DNA of 10,024 nt from an uncultured Actinomycetes bacterium (GTDB taxonomy: Bacteria; Actinomycetota; Thermoleophilia; Miltoncostaeales; Miltoncostaeaceae), in contig CAIPNN010000292.1 of the NCBI GenBank assembly GCA_903866425.1, forward strand, positions 1 through 10,024, given 5' to 3'. The position numbers and the translations under genes are program-made. Positions 1-7,001 of this stretch are shown here, in pieces (position 1 is the first letter of the stretch; each line of letters begins with the position of its first letter). Below the pieces are notes generated by a model that worked only from the letters and a program-made list of their open reading frames with translations, had not been told where the DNA came from and ran no database searches.

Positions 1-1101
1 ACCTCGGCTGAGCACCCGGCGCTGTGGGCAGCGGCCGCGTACATGCGCGACCTCACCCGTCCGCAAATCGTCACCTACTCGCGAAAGGTGTTCATCCCCC
101 TCACCAACCTGTGCCGCGACGTGTGCTCGTACTGCACGTTCGCTGTTGACGAAGACAGCATCCGGGCCCGCACCATGAGCCCCGACGACGTGCTGAAGAT
201 GGCGGAAGAGGCCAAGGCGCTCGGCTGCAAGGAGGCGCTCTTCTGCATCGGCGACCGCCCCGAGGTGCGCTGGCCCAAGTACCGCGACATCCTCAAGGGC
301 TTCGGCCACGACAGCACGCAGTCGTACCTGGTGGCCATGTGCCGCATGGTGATGGAGGAGACCGGGATCCTTCCCCACCCCAACGCCGGCATCATGAGCG
401 AGCGCGAACTGCGCGAGCTGCGTGAGGTGTCGCCCAGTCAGGGGATCATGCTTGAGAGCACGTCGGAGCGGCTCTGCGCCCCCGGCGGCCCGCACGAGCA
501 CGCCCCCGACAAGAAGCCGCGCACCCGCCTGGCCATGCTGCGCCGGGCCGGCAAGCTGCGAATCCCATTCACCACGGGAATCCTCATCGGGCTCGGCGAG
601 ACCGAGGATGAGCGCATCGATGCCCTGCTGGCCATCCGCGACATCAACGATGAGTACGGCCACATCCAGGAAGTGATCGTGCAGAACTTCCGGGCCAAGC
701 CCGAGACCCCCATGGCCGACGCCGGCGAGCCCGGGCTCATCGAACTGATGACCACCTGCGCCATCGCGCGCCTGGTGCTGGGCCCCGACATGAATCTGCA
801 GGCCCCGCCAAACCTGTCGGCCGACTACGGCCCGCTGCTGCTCACAGGCATCAACGACTGGGGCGGTGTGTCACCGGTGACGCCTGACTTCATCAACCCC
901 GAGCGCCCGTGGCCCGACCTCGGCCTGATGGCCGGCATGTGCCAGGAGTCTGGCTACCCGCTGCGCGAGCGCCTCACGGTGTACCCCGAGTACGCGCTTG
1001 ACCCCGAGTGGGTCGACCCGGGCGTCATGCCCTACGTCGAGGCCCAGGCCACAGCAGAGGGCTACCCCAAGAGCGACGCACTTGACGCGGTGACTGCGTG
1101 A
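1..1101 (+). CDS. cofG: FO synthase subunit 1, radical SAM CofG (5'-truncated by window edge)
   Basis: CofG works with CofH to build 7,8-didemethyl-8-hydroxy-5-deazariboflavin (FO), the chromophore of F420, in the cytoplasm; CofG does the final radical cyclisation. The radical SAM 4Fe-4S motif is CRDVCSYC (Cys 24, 28 and 31 counted from the ATG at 43), preceded by YSRKVFIPLT, a signature of CofG and the CofG half of FbiC. FTTGILIGLGET and QNFRAKPETPM follow, then the family C-terminus ending near LTVYPEY. The first ATG is at 43, but the frame is open back to base 1. Its 14 upstream codons (ending LWAAAAYM) resemble the conserved helix before the SYSRKVFIP motif in FbiC, and there is no Shine-Dalgarno before 43. 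I infer that the true start lies outside the window. The stop overlaps the cofH start by 4 bp (GTGA), implying translational coupling. The identification is secure; only the 5' end is uncertain. Confidence 0.95.
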   Translation, partial: TSAEHPALWAAAAYMRDLTRPQIVTYSRKVFIPLTNLCRDVCSYCTFAVDEDSIRARTMSPDDVLKMAEEAKALGCKEALFCIGDRPEVRWPKYRDILKGFGHDSTQSYLVAMCRMVMEETGILPHPNAGIMSERELRELREVSPSQGIMLESTSERLCAPGGPHEHAPDKKPRTRLAMLRRAGKLRIPFTTGILIGLGETEDERIDALLAIRDINDEYGHIQEVIVQNFRAKPETPMADAGEPGLIELMTTCAIARLVLGPDMNLQAPPNLSADYGPLLLTGINDWGGVSPVTPDFINPERPWPDLGLMAGMCQESGYPLRERLTVYPEYALDPEWVDPGVMPYVEAQATAEGYPKSDALDAVTA

Positions 1102-2936
1102 CCGGCCGCGTCACCATCCTGCGTCTGGGCGACGACCGCCTGGACGGCGGCACCGCGCGCGAGTCGGGCGCATGGGACGAGGCGTCGATCGGCGCATCCC
1201 TCTCGGCGCGCATCCTGCCCGTGTCGCTGGGTACACCACACCGCGGGTGCGCCACCTTCGTCACCTCGTGGGATGACGCCATCGCGCTTGCCGATGACGG
1301 CGTCGATGGTGGACGCATCACGGTGATCGACGACACCGCGCGCGCCGACGTGCTGGATGGCCTCACCCGCGCGAGGGCCGCGTTCCTGCGCACCACGCCG
1401 GAGCGCCTGGCTGAGGCCGTCGACATGGCGTCGCTGCCGGCCGTGAACACCCGTGTGTCAGTGGTGGTGGACACCGTTGACGACGCCATCGCCGCCGTAC
1501 GCGGCGGTGCCCGCGATCTGGTGGTTGCGGGCTGGGACGACGACGCGCTGGCAACGCTGCGCGAGGCGATCCTTCCCGAGGTGCTCACCGAGCGCACCGC
1601 CCTGCCGCTGGGCACACCCATCGAGGCCATGCGCGACATCGTGGCGCTGCCCCTGCTCACCTGCTGGCTGCAGCAGGTGGACTGCCGTGGCGCCGCACGC
1701 CCCCGCCACCCATGGGCCCCGGGCCGCGACATGCATCCGCCCGTGCCCGCACACCGCATGACCAGCGAGTGGGGGGACGCAGGCTGGAACGACGGCGAGT
1801 GGGTACGCGACCTCGACCGCATCGCACCCGATCTCGCCGGCATTCTCGAGCGCTCGCTGGCGGGCACCCCGCCAACGGTGGCCGAGATGGTGCGCATGTT
1901 CGAGGCACGCGGCGACGAAGTGGATGTCATCGCCAGCGTGGCCGACGAACTTCGCGCGCGCACCAACGGCGACGTGGTCACCTACGTGGTCAACCGCAAC
2001 ATCAACTACACCAACCAGTGCTACTTCCGGTGCGGCTTCTGCGGTTTCTCCCGTGGGCCCAAGAGCTACAACGCCCGCGAGACCCCGTACCGCATGGATC
2101 TGGACGAGGTGGTGAGCCGCTCGCAGGAGGCCTGGGACAAGGGCGCCACCGAGGTGTGCCTTGTCGGCGGCATCCACCCCGACTTCACCGGCGACTTCTA
2201 CGCGTCGGTGCTCGAGAGCATCAAGGACGCCCTGCCCGAGATGCACGTGCACGCCTTCACCCCGCTCGAGGTGTGGCAGGGCGCGCACACGCTGGGCGTG
2301 CCGGTGCGCGACTACCTGCAGCGCATGAAGGATTCCGGCCTGGGGTCGCTGCCGGGCACCGCCGCCGAGATTCTCGACGACGACGTGCGCGAGCACCTGT
2401 GCCCCGACAAGATCCGCACGGCCGAATGGGCCGAGGTGATGATCACCGCCCACGAGACCGGCATCCGTGCCACCAGCACCATCATGTGCGGCCACATTGA
2501 CGGCCCGGTCTCATGGGCCAACCACTACGAGGTGCTGCGCCAGATCCAGCGTCGCACCGGCGGGTTCACCGAGTTCATCCCACTCCCCTTCGTGCACATG
2601 GCGTCGCCCATCTTCATCCAGGGGCGTTCGCGCCCCGGCCCGACGTGGGACGAAGTGGTGCTCATCCACGCCGTCGCCCGCATCGCCTTCGATGGGCTCA
2701 TCCCCAACATCCAGGCCTCGTGGGTGAAGCTCGGCCTCGAGGGCGGGGCCAACCTGCTCAACGCCGGCTGCAACGACATGGGTGGCACCCTCATGAACGA
2801 GTCGATCTCCCGCTCGTCAGGGGCCTCGCACGGCGAAGAGGTCACCGCCGATGAACTCGAAGCCGTCATCCGCGCCCACGGACGCATCCCTGCGCGCAGG
2901 AACACCCTTTACGACATCGTGGAAACCACGGTCTAG
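1098..2936 (+). CDS. cofH: FO synthase subunit 2, radical SAM CofH, with a long N-terminal extension
   Basis: CofH couples a tyrosine-derived radical to 5-amino-6-ribitylaminouracil, the first step of FO synthesis. The catalytic part spans about residues 225-612. It has VTYVVNRNINYTN, the 4Fe-4S motif CYFRCGFC (Cys 308, 312, 315), GGIHPD, MHVHAFTPLE, PGTAAEILDD, GGFTEFIPLPF, IQASWVKLG and NDMGGTLMNESISR, all typical of CofH and the CofH half of FbiC. Residues 225-295 resemble the helical linker joining the two halves of mycobacterial FbiC. Stand-alone CofH proteins are usually well under 450 residues; this one has 612. Residues 1 to about 200 form an extra module I do not recognise, with two similar beta-alpha segments (about 52-85 and 118-155). 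The GTG start at 1098 is chosen because it overlaps the cofG stop as GTGA. No clear ribosome binding site is visible, consistent with coupled translation. A short hairpin overlaps the stop codon. Confidence 0.94.
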   Translation: MTGRVTILRLGDDRLDGGTARESGAWDEASIGASLSARILPVSLGTPHRGCATFVTSWDDAIALADDGVDGGRITVIDDTARADVLDGLTRARAAFLRTTPERLAEAVDMASLPAVNTRVSVVVDTVDDAIAAVRGGARDLVVAGWDDDALATLREAILPEVLTERTALPLGTPIEAMRDIVALPLLTCWLQQVDCRGAARPRHPWAPGRDMHPPVPAHRMTSEWGDAGWNDGEWVRDLDRIAPDLAGILERSLAGTPPTVAEMVRMFEARGDEVDVIASVADELRARTNGDVVTYVVNRNINYTNQCYFRCGFCGFSRGPKSYNARETPYRMDLDEVVSRSQEAWDKGATEVCLVGGIHPDFTGDFYASVLESIKDALPEMHVHAFTPLEVWQGAHTLGVPVRDYLQRMKDSGLGSLPGTAAEILDDDVREHLCPDKIRTAEWAEVMITAHETGIRATSTIMCGHIDGPVSWANHYEVLRQIQRRTGGFTEFIPLPFVHMASPIFIQGRSRPGPTWDEVVLIHAVARIAFDGLIPNIQASWVKLGLEGGANLLNAGCNDMGGTLMNESISRSSGASHGEEVTADELEAVIRAHGRIPARRNTLYDIVETTV

Positions 2937-2949
2937 GGGCTTCGCCCCT
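2935..2949 (+). terminator. Short GC hairpin overlapping the cofH stop codon
   Basis: AGGGGC-TTC-GCCCCT is a perfect 6-bp stem with a 3-nt loop beginning inside the TAG stop of cofH. It has no T-run, so it is not a textbook intrinsic terminator. Its position directly at the end of the transcription unit suggests termination, or protection of the mRNA 3' end. Function is inferred from position only. Confidence 0.4.
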
Positions 2950-2965
2950 CCCACCCGATGTCAGG

Positions 2966-3037
2966 GCAAGGGGGTTCCTTTATCGGCCTTCTCCCGCTAC
3001 GCAAAGGGTCGTGCGACCGATAAAGGAACCCCCTTGC
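2966..3037 (-). repeat. Hairpin repeat copy A
   Basis: A perfect 21-bp inverted repeat pairs 2966-2986 with 3017-3037 around a 30-nt loop. Read on the minus strand, the stem starts GCAAGGGGGTTCC. The loop holds a 21-nt core (2991-3011) that is the exact reverse complement of the core in copy B (3086-3106). The core can form its own apical stem of CCC with GGG, with an inner GC-GTA-GC turn. On the minus strand the stem continues past the perfect arms by a T-G wobble and a C-G pair. The next pair is a G-A mismatch. Confidence 0.85.
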
Positions 3038-3038
3038 T

Positions 3039-3058
3039 GTGTCTTCAAATTGAGACAC
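3039..3058. repeat. Small hairpin on the symmetry axis of the palindromic element
   Basis: GTGTCT (3039-3044) pairs with AGACAC (3053-3058) around TCAAATTG. The centre is 3048.5, exactly the axis relating copies A and B. The spacer is therefore part of the palindrome and not random filler. It is the most AT-rich part of the element. Confidence 0.6.
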
Positions 3059-3059
3059 C

Positions 3060-3131
3060 GCAGGGGGAGGTATTCATCGTTGGAGCGACCCTTTGCGTAG
3101 CGGGAGCCCGACGATGAATACCTCCCCATGC
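3060..3131 (+). repeat. Hairpin repeat copy B
   Basis: This is the same 72-nt unit as copy A on the opposite strand. The stem pairs 3060-3062 with 3129-3131, has one mismatch (3063/3128), then 17 perfect pairs (3064-3080 with 3111-3127). It extends by a T-G wobble (3081/3110) and two further pairs. The apical core (3086-3106, starting CGACCCTTTGCG) is identical to that of copy A, while the stem sequence differs at many positions with pairing mostly kept. Confidence 0.85.
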
Positions 3132-3154
3132 GCCAACGCAGAGGGGTTGCAGGA

Positions 3155-3165
3155 GCCCGAAGGGC
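3155..3165 (-). terminator. Short hairpin just downstream of the ferredoxin reductase stop
   Basis: GCCC-GAA-GGGC, a 4-bp stem, lies directly beyond the TAG stop (3167-3169, minus strand). It mirrors the hairpin at the cofH stop on the other side of the palindromic element. It is short and lacks a T-run, so a terminator role is only suggested by position. Confidence 0.3.
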
Positions 3166-3166
3166 G

Positions 3167-4567
3167 CTAGCTCTTATCGCGCTCTCTGAGGGCGCGGAGC
3201 ATGTTCTCGACGCGGGCAAACTTGAGGCGCGGGCGACCGAGTTCTTCGCCCTTGGCCGTCTCGCGCATGTCGAGGTACTTCCAATCGTCGAACGAGACCA
3301 CCTCGCCCTGCCGCTCGCGCAGGAACCGCTGGAACACGTCGGTGGGCAGCACCTCGTTGCGCATGCGCCCGGCGCGGAGATCCTCAACGAGCATCTCCAC
3401 CGTCTCCTGTGCATCGGGCTTGTTGGTGCCGATGATCCCGTTCGGGCCACGCTTGATCCACCCGGCCACGTACTCGCCCTCGCGGGGCTGACCCGTGAGC
3501 GGGTCGATGACGCGCCCGCGGTCGTTCGGGATCGTCGCCGTGATTGGGTCAAAGGGCACGCCGGGCAGGGACACGCCCTGATAGCCGATGGCACGGAACA
3601 CGATGTCGGCCGGGATGATCTCGTACCGGTCGGTCGACCGCGCGCGCAGATCGCCGTTGTTGCCGCGGTAGAGCTCGTTGTGCACCACCTCGACGCCCTC
3701 GACGCGGTCGGTGCCCACGATCTCGACGGGCGACACCAGGAAGCGGAACACGATTCGGCGGTCGTGCCCCCGGTCGCCGCGCTCTGACAGTTCGCGCAGC
3801 AGGTCGAGCACCTGGTCGCGCCCGCGGTCGGTGGAGTGGCTGGTGTCGTGCAGCGAGTGCGGGTCGAGCTGCATGTCACCCGGGTCGACGATGACGTCGA
3901 TGTCGTCGCGCTCCGCCAGTTCGCGCAACTCGCGGTAGGTGAACGCCGCCTGCGCCGGGCCCCGGCGCCCGAGAATGGTGACCTCGCGCACCTTGTTGGC
4001 GCTGAGGGCACGCAGTGCGTGGCCGCCGATGTCGGTGGCCGCCAACTCATCGGGCGGCAGCATGAGCACGCGGGCGACATCCATTGCCACGTTGCCGTTG
4101 CCCACCACCACCACGCGCTCACCGCTGAAGTCGAAGGTGAGGTTGCGCTGATCGGGGCTCGCGTTGTACCAGCCCACGAAGTCGCTGGCGCCGTGACTTC
4201 CGGGCAGGTACTCGCGGGGGATCCCGAGGCGACGATCCGACCGCGCGCCCACGCAGTAGAGGACTGCGTGGAAGTACTCGAGCAGGTCCTCGTGCGCGAT
4301 GTCGGTACCGAACTCGACGTTGCCGCGGAAGCGGAAGTCAGGGTGCGCAGCCACCTTGTCGAACACCCGGGTGACCGACTTGATCTTGGGGTGATCGGGG
4401 GCCACCCCGGCCCGCACCAGGCCAAACGGCGTGGGCAGGCGGTCGAACATCTCCACCTGCACGTCCAGGTCTTCCTGCGACAGCAGGTGCTCAGCCGCAT
4501 AGAACCCCGACGGGCCCGAGCCGATAATGGCCACCCGCAGTGGGTTGCGGTCGCTGCCCAGCGGCAT
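3167..4567 (-). CDS. fprA: Ferredoxin-NADP+ reductase, FprA/adrenodoxin-reductase family
   Basis: This flavoprotein moves electrons between NADPH and ferredoxin in the cytoplasm. Its 466 residues are close to the roughly 456 of mycobacterial FprA. The FAD-binding motif AIIGSGPSGFYAAEHL is at residues 13-28, FDRLPTPFGLVRAGVAPDHP at 41-60, and the NADP-binding glycine motif VVVGNGNVAMDVARVL at 153-168. GRRGPAQAAFT (200-210) and the family hallmark GWIKRGPNGIIGTNK (about 366-380) follow. There is no fused ferredoxin domain, unlike FprB. The ATG at 4567 shares one base with the cofE stop (TGATG), so it is the last gene of the cofD-C-E operon. I infer a role in supplying electrons to 4Fe-4S enzymes such as CofG and CofH, or in redox chemistry around F420. 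Sequence alone cannot say which, and it could also be a general housekeeping reductase. Confidence 0.9.
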   Translation of the reverse strand: MPLGSDRNPLRVAIIGSGPSGFYAAEHLLSQEDLDVQVEMFDRLPTPFGLVRAGVAPDHPKIKSVTRVFDKVAAHPDFRFRGNVEFGTDIAHEDLLEYFHAVLYCVGARSDRRLGIPREYLPGSHGASDFVGWYNASPDQRNLTFDFSGERVVVVGNGNVAMDVARVLMLPPDELAATDIGGHALRALSANKVREVTILGRRGPAQAAFTYRELRELAERDDIDVIVDPGDMQLDPHSLHDTSHSTDRGRDQVLDLLRELSERGDRGHDRRIVFRFLVSPVEIVGTDRVEGVEVVHNELYRGNNGDLRARSTDRYEIIPADIVFRAIGYQGVSLPGVPFDPITATIPNDRGRVIDPLTGQPREGEYVAGWIKRGPNGIIGTNKPDAQETVEMLVEDLRAGRMRNEVLPTDVFQRFLRERQGEVVSFDDWKYLDMRETAKGEELGRPRLKFARVENMLRALRERDKS

Positions 4568-5373
4568 CAGCGCACCACCCCGTCGGCATCGACCTCGGCG
4601 CGGAACACATCCTGCTCGGGCACGCGAACGAGTGCATGGAGTGTGCCGGGAGCCGGGGCAGTGACAAGTCCGCGCACCAGTACCGCCGGGCGGCCCGAGG
4701 CCTTGCCCATGAGCATGCCGGCGGCGGCGGCCACCTCGTCACCCAGTGCCTGATCCGTTGCCACCAGCATGCGCCCCTCCCGGTCACGGCCGCCCCGATG
4801 GTCGAGGACCGCCTCGAAGCCTGCGATGCCTACCGCCACGTTCACGAGGCCGCGCCGGAACGCCCTCCCGTGGGTATCGGTGATCACCACCGCCACTCTT
4901 CCACCTGCGACGTCGGAAAGGGCGTGCTGTAACCGCCGGGCAGACACGTCTGGGTCAACTGGCAGCAGCACGACGGTGCCTTCGGCCGTATTGGAGGCAT
5001 CAATACCCGCGTTGGCGCACACGAAGCCATGGTGGGTCTCGCACACCAGCAACGAACGGCGGCGGCGGAGGATCTTGCGGCTCTCGCCGAGGATGAGCTC
5101 GCAGAGTTCGGGCGACTTGCCCGTCTCACCCGCGAGGAAACGCGCCTCGTCGCCTGGCTGCACGTCGGCCAGGCGCACCACTCGCCCCTCGGCCTTGCTC
5201 ACAGGCTTGTGGGCAATGGCCACCACGTCACCGGGCTGCACGCCCGCATCGGCCGCCACGGCAGCGAGCATCGCGGGCAGGTCATCGCCCGGCACGATCT
5301 CGGGCAGGGCGCCCAGCACGCTGATCCGCACCTCCTCGCCCGGTGCGCTTCCCAGCCCGCGCGCGCCCCTCAC
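4567..5373 (-). CDS. cofE: Coenzyme F420:L-glutamate ligase, CofE (N-terminal half of FbiB only)
   Basis: CofE uses GTP to add glutamate to F420-0 (or its dehydro form), making the F420 tail. Family motifs are GALPEIVPGDDL (21-32), QPGDVVAIAHKPVSKAEGRVV (46-66), ELCELILGES (89-98), the strongly conserved HHGFVCANAGIDASN (114-128), LLPVDPDVSARRL (136-148), VITDTHGRAFRRG (163-175) and AVGIAGFEAVLDHRG (180-194). At 268 residues it matches stand-alone CofE of archaea and lacks the roughly 200-residue nitroreductase-like C-terminal domain of mycobacterial FbiB, which reduces dehydro-F420-0. A short acidic tail follows residue 240. The GTG start at 5373 overlaps the cofC stop as GTGA, with a weak G-rich stretch upstream. 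The start of fprA overlaps its stop. Confidence 0.94.
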   Translation of the reverse strand: MRGARGLGSAPGEEVRISVLGALPEIVPGDDLPAMLAAVAADAGVQPGDVVAIAHKPVSKAEGRVVRLADVQPGDEARFLAGETGKSPELCELILGESRKILRRRRSLLVCETHHGFVCANAGIDASNTAEGTVVLLPVDPDVSARRLQHALSDVAGGRVAVVITDTHGRAFRRGLVNVAVGIAGFEAVLDHRGGRDREGRMLVATDQALGDEVAAAAGMLMGKASGRPAVLVRGLVTAPAPGTLHALVRVPEQDVFRAEVDADGVVR

Positions 5374-6038
5374 GTGCCCTGCCCCGGCGCAGCAATCGTC
5401 ATCCCCAGGTGATCAAGCGCACGGCCCGTTGCCCCGACGGGTGCCCGGCGCACAAGCTCAACAAGGTCATCGGGGGTGTCCACGTCGAGTGCGATGCCGG
5501 GATGGTCAACGACCTCGGCGTGCAGGCCTCGCACAGCGGCCTGCGACAGGTGCAGGGCGAGTGACCCCGGGCCGAGTTCCGGCACCAGCGCATCAGACGG
5601 CGTGAGCAACATGGCATTGGTCCCCGTGCCGTCCTGCGACCGCGCCAGCACCACCGCGTCCCCCTGGGGTGCGGCACCGATCAGGTGGTCCACATCGGCA
5701 CTCGTGAGCAGGGGCAGATCGCTCACGATGACGAGGGCCGCCTCGGCATCGAGCACCTCGATCCCCCGCACCACCGCGGGGTTCATCCCCTGCGGTGGAT
5801 CATGGTCATCCACCGTGGCGGCACCGAAACTCTCCGCCACCGATCGCGCGCGGGGATCAGACGTGACCACGACGATCTCTCCAAGGCGCGCACTCCCGGC
5901 AAGCGCGGTGAGGACGTCGCCGAGCATGGCCGACTGCAGCATCCGCCGTCCATCACGATCGAGCACCTGCGACAGACGCCCCAGCGCATAGCCCAGGCGC
6001 TTCACCGGCACCACGGCGCCCACGTCGTGCACCGCCAT
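5370..6038 (-). CDS. cofC: 2-phospho-L-lactate / phosphoenolpyruvate guanylyltransferase, CofC (FbiD)
   Basis: This enzyme joins GMP from GTP to 2-phospholactate or phosphoenolpyruvate, making the activated donor used by CofD. It has a nucleotidyltransferase fold with AVVPVKRL at residues 8-15, the RLSQVLDRDGRRML segment at 21-34, IVVVTSD at 55-61, IVSDLPLLT at 104-112, the family signature DGTGTNAMLL at 136-145, and GIALDVDTPDDL at 181-192. Its 222 residues are normal for the family. The ATG at 6038 shares one base with the cofD stop (TGATG), and its own stop overlaps the cofE start. In actinobacteria the homologue FbiD uses phosphoenolpyruvate; which substrate applies here cannot be read from the sequence. 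Confidence 0.92.
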   Translation of the reverse strand: MAVHDVGAVVPVKRLGYALGRLSQVLDRDGRRMLQSAMLGDVLTALAGSARLGEIVVVTSDPRARSVAESFGAATVDDHDPPQGMNPAVVRGIEVLDAEAALVIVSDLPLLTSADVDHLIGAAPQGDAVVLARSQDGTGTNAMLLTPSDALVPELGPGSLALHLSQAAVRGLHAEVVDHPGIALDVDTPDDLVELVRRAPVGATGRALDHLGMTIAAPGQGT

Positions 6039-6961
6039 CAGGCCATCGCCCCGAGCACCACGCGGGCCAGTCGCTCCCGTGCGGCATGATCGGGCATGAG
6101 GATGTCGGTGACCACAGCGCGCATGCCGAGGGCCTCAATGGCCGGCGCGTCCCCGGCATCCGACTCGTGAATGACGAACGTTCCGCAGACGTCCTGATAG
6201 ATACGCGCCATCTGCAGCGCCGAGCACTCGTCGTATCCGGCGCCACGGAGGAACTTGTGTGCGGGGCCCTCCACCGGCGCATTGCCGATGATCGGGCTCA
6301 CGGCAATCACCCGGTCGCGGCGCGCGGCCACGGCATCACGCACCCCCGGCACGCCGAGGATGGTGCCGATGGAGACGATCGGGCTCGATGGCGCGATAAC
6401 GATGGTCGCGGCACCCTCAATGGCATCGATCACACCCGGGGCCGGAGTCGACTCCGCCAGGCCCTCGATGCGGATGCTGTCGATGTCCTCGCGCGCACCA
6501 TCGCGCACCAGATACTCCTGAAAACGCTTCTCACCGGTGGGCGTGGTGATGATGGTGCGCACCGGCGCGTCGGTCATGGGGTGCAGACGGGCCTCCACGC
6601 CAAGGCGCAGGCGCAGATCGTCCATCACCTCACTCACGGTGGCACCGTCGGCGACCATGAGGGTGCGGTGGATGTGCGTGGCCAGATCGCGATCGCCAAG
6701 GCCGAACCACGAATCGCGCCCGTAGGTGGCAAGCCCCTCAAGGCAGTGAAACGTGTCGTCGGCGTACCCCCAGCCACGATCGGCCACCACGCCGGCAAGG
6801 GCGTACAGGTTGATGTCGAGGTCAGGGCACACCAACAGGCCGTAGAAGGGCCCGTCATCACCCGTATTGATGATGCCCACGAGGTCGGCCTGACCACCCG
6901 CGAGGGCGAGGCCGTGCACCATCTTTGATCCGCCGGTTCCCCCGGCAAGCGCCACGATCAC
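6038..6961 (-). CDS. cofD: 2-phospho-L-lactate (or PEP) transferase to FO, CofD (FbiA)
   Basis: CofD transfers the phospho-lactyl or enolpyruvyl-phosphate group from the CofC product to FO, giving F420-0 or dehydro-F420-0. The N-terminus IVALAGGTGGSKM is the family glycine-rich start. It is followed by INTGDDGPFYGLLVCPDLD, ADDTFHC, WFGLGDRDLATHIHRT, the hallmark IAPSSPIVSIGTILGVPG and VSPIIGNAPVEGPAHKFL. The frame stays open upstream to an ATG at 7123, but that would add 54 residues unlike any CofD and would overlap the upstream gene by about 120 bp. I take GTG at 6961 (307 residues); GTG at 6955 is equally possible. No strong ribosome binding site is seen. The upstream transporter gene ends 40 bp away, so co-transcription is likely. 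It overlaps cofC by one base. Confidence 0.93.
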   Translation of the reverse strand: MIVALAGGTGGSKMVHGLALAGGQADLVGIINTGDDGPFYGLLVCPDLDINLYALAGVVADRGWGYADDTFHCLEGLATYGRDSWFGLGDRDLATHIHRTLMVADGATVSEVMDDLRLRLGVEARLHPMTDAPVRTIITTPTGEKRFQEYLVRDGAREDIDSIRIEGLAESTPAPGVIDAIEGAATIVIAPSSPIVSIGTILGVPGVRDAVAARRDRVIAVSPIIGNAPVEGPAHKFLRGAGYDECSALQMARIYQDVCGTFVIHESDAGDAPAIEALGMRAVVTDILMPDHAARERLARVVLGAMA

Positions 6962-7001
6962 GGGCGCGAGGCTACCAGCGGGCAGTGGCCCGGGAATGCC
7001 C

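Larger units (their letters stand above)
2966..3131. repeat. Composite palindromic element: two inverted 72-nt hairpin repeats around a central hairpin
   Basis: Two 72-nt units lie in opposite orientations (2966-3037 and 3060-3131), separated by 22 nt. The whole element is symmetrical about 3048.5, and the small central hairpin shares that axis. Each unit is a long stem with a shared apical sequence. The element fills most of the space between the convergent cofH and ferredoxin reductase genes. This arrangement resembles REP doublets (REPINs) or small non-autonomous mobile elements, which favour such gaps; a bidirectional terminator is the other reading. There is no transposase in the window and no obvious flanking target duplication. 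Both strands stay open in one frame through the element, giving similar peptides (each containing SRYAKGR and TLCVAG); I regard these as by-products of the symmetry, not genes. Confidence 0.85.

Noticed and set aside
1458..2495. 345-codon minus-strand open frame inside cofH
   Set aside because: It lies fully antisense to a confidently identified gene. Long antisense frames are expected in GC-rich DNA, and the peptide shows no family motif.
2851..3117. Plus-strand open frame running from inside cofH through the palindromic element
   Set aside because: It overlaps the cofH end in another frame and then translates the repeat. A similar peptide arises on the other strand from the same symmetry, so it is a structural by-product.
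2966..3131. CRISPR array or insertion sequence
   Set aside because: There are only two units, in inverted orientation, with no regular spacers, no cas genes, no transposase and no clear target-site duplication.
2980..4500. 506-codon minus-strand open frame overlapping the ferredoxin reductase in another frame
   Set aside because: The peptide is low-complexity (Arg/Ser/Thr/Ala-rich), while the other frame gives a full FprA-family protein with its FAD and NADP motifs.
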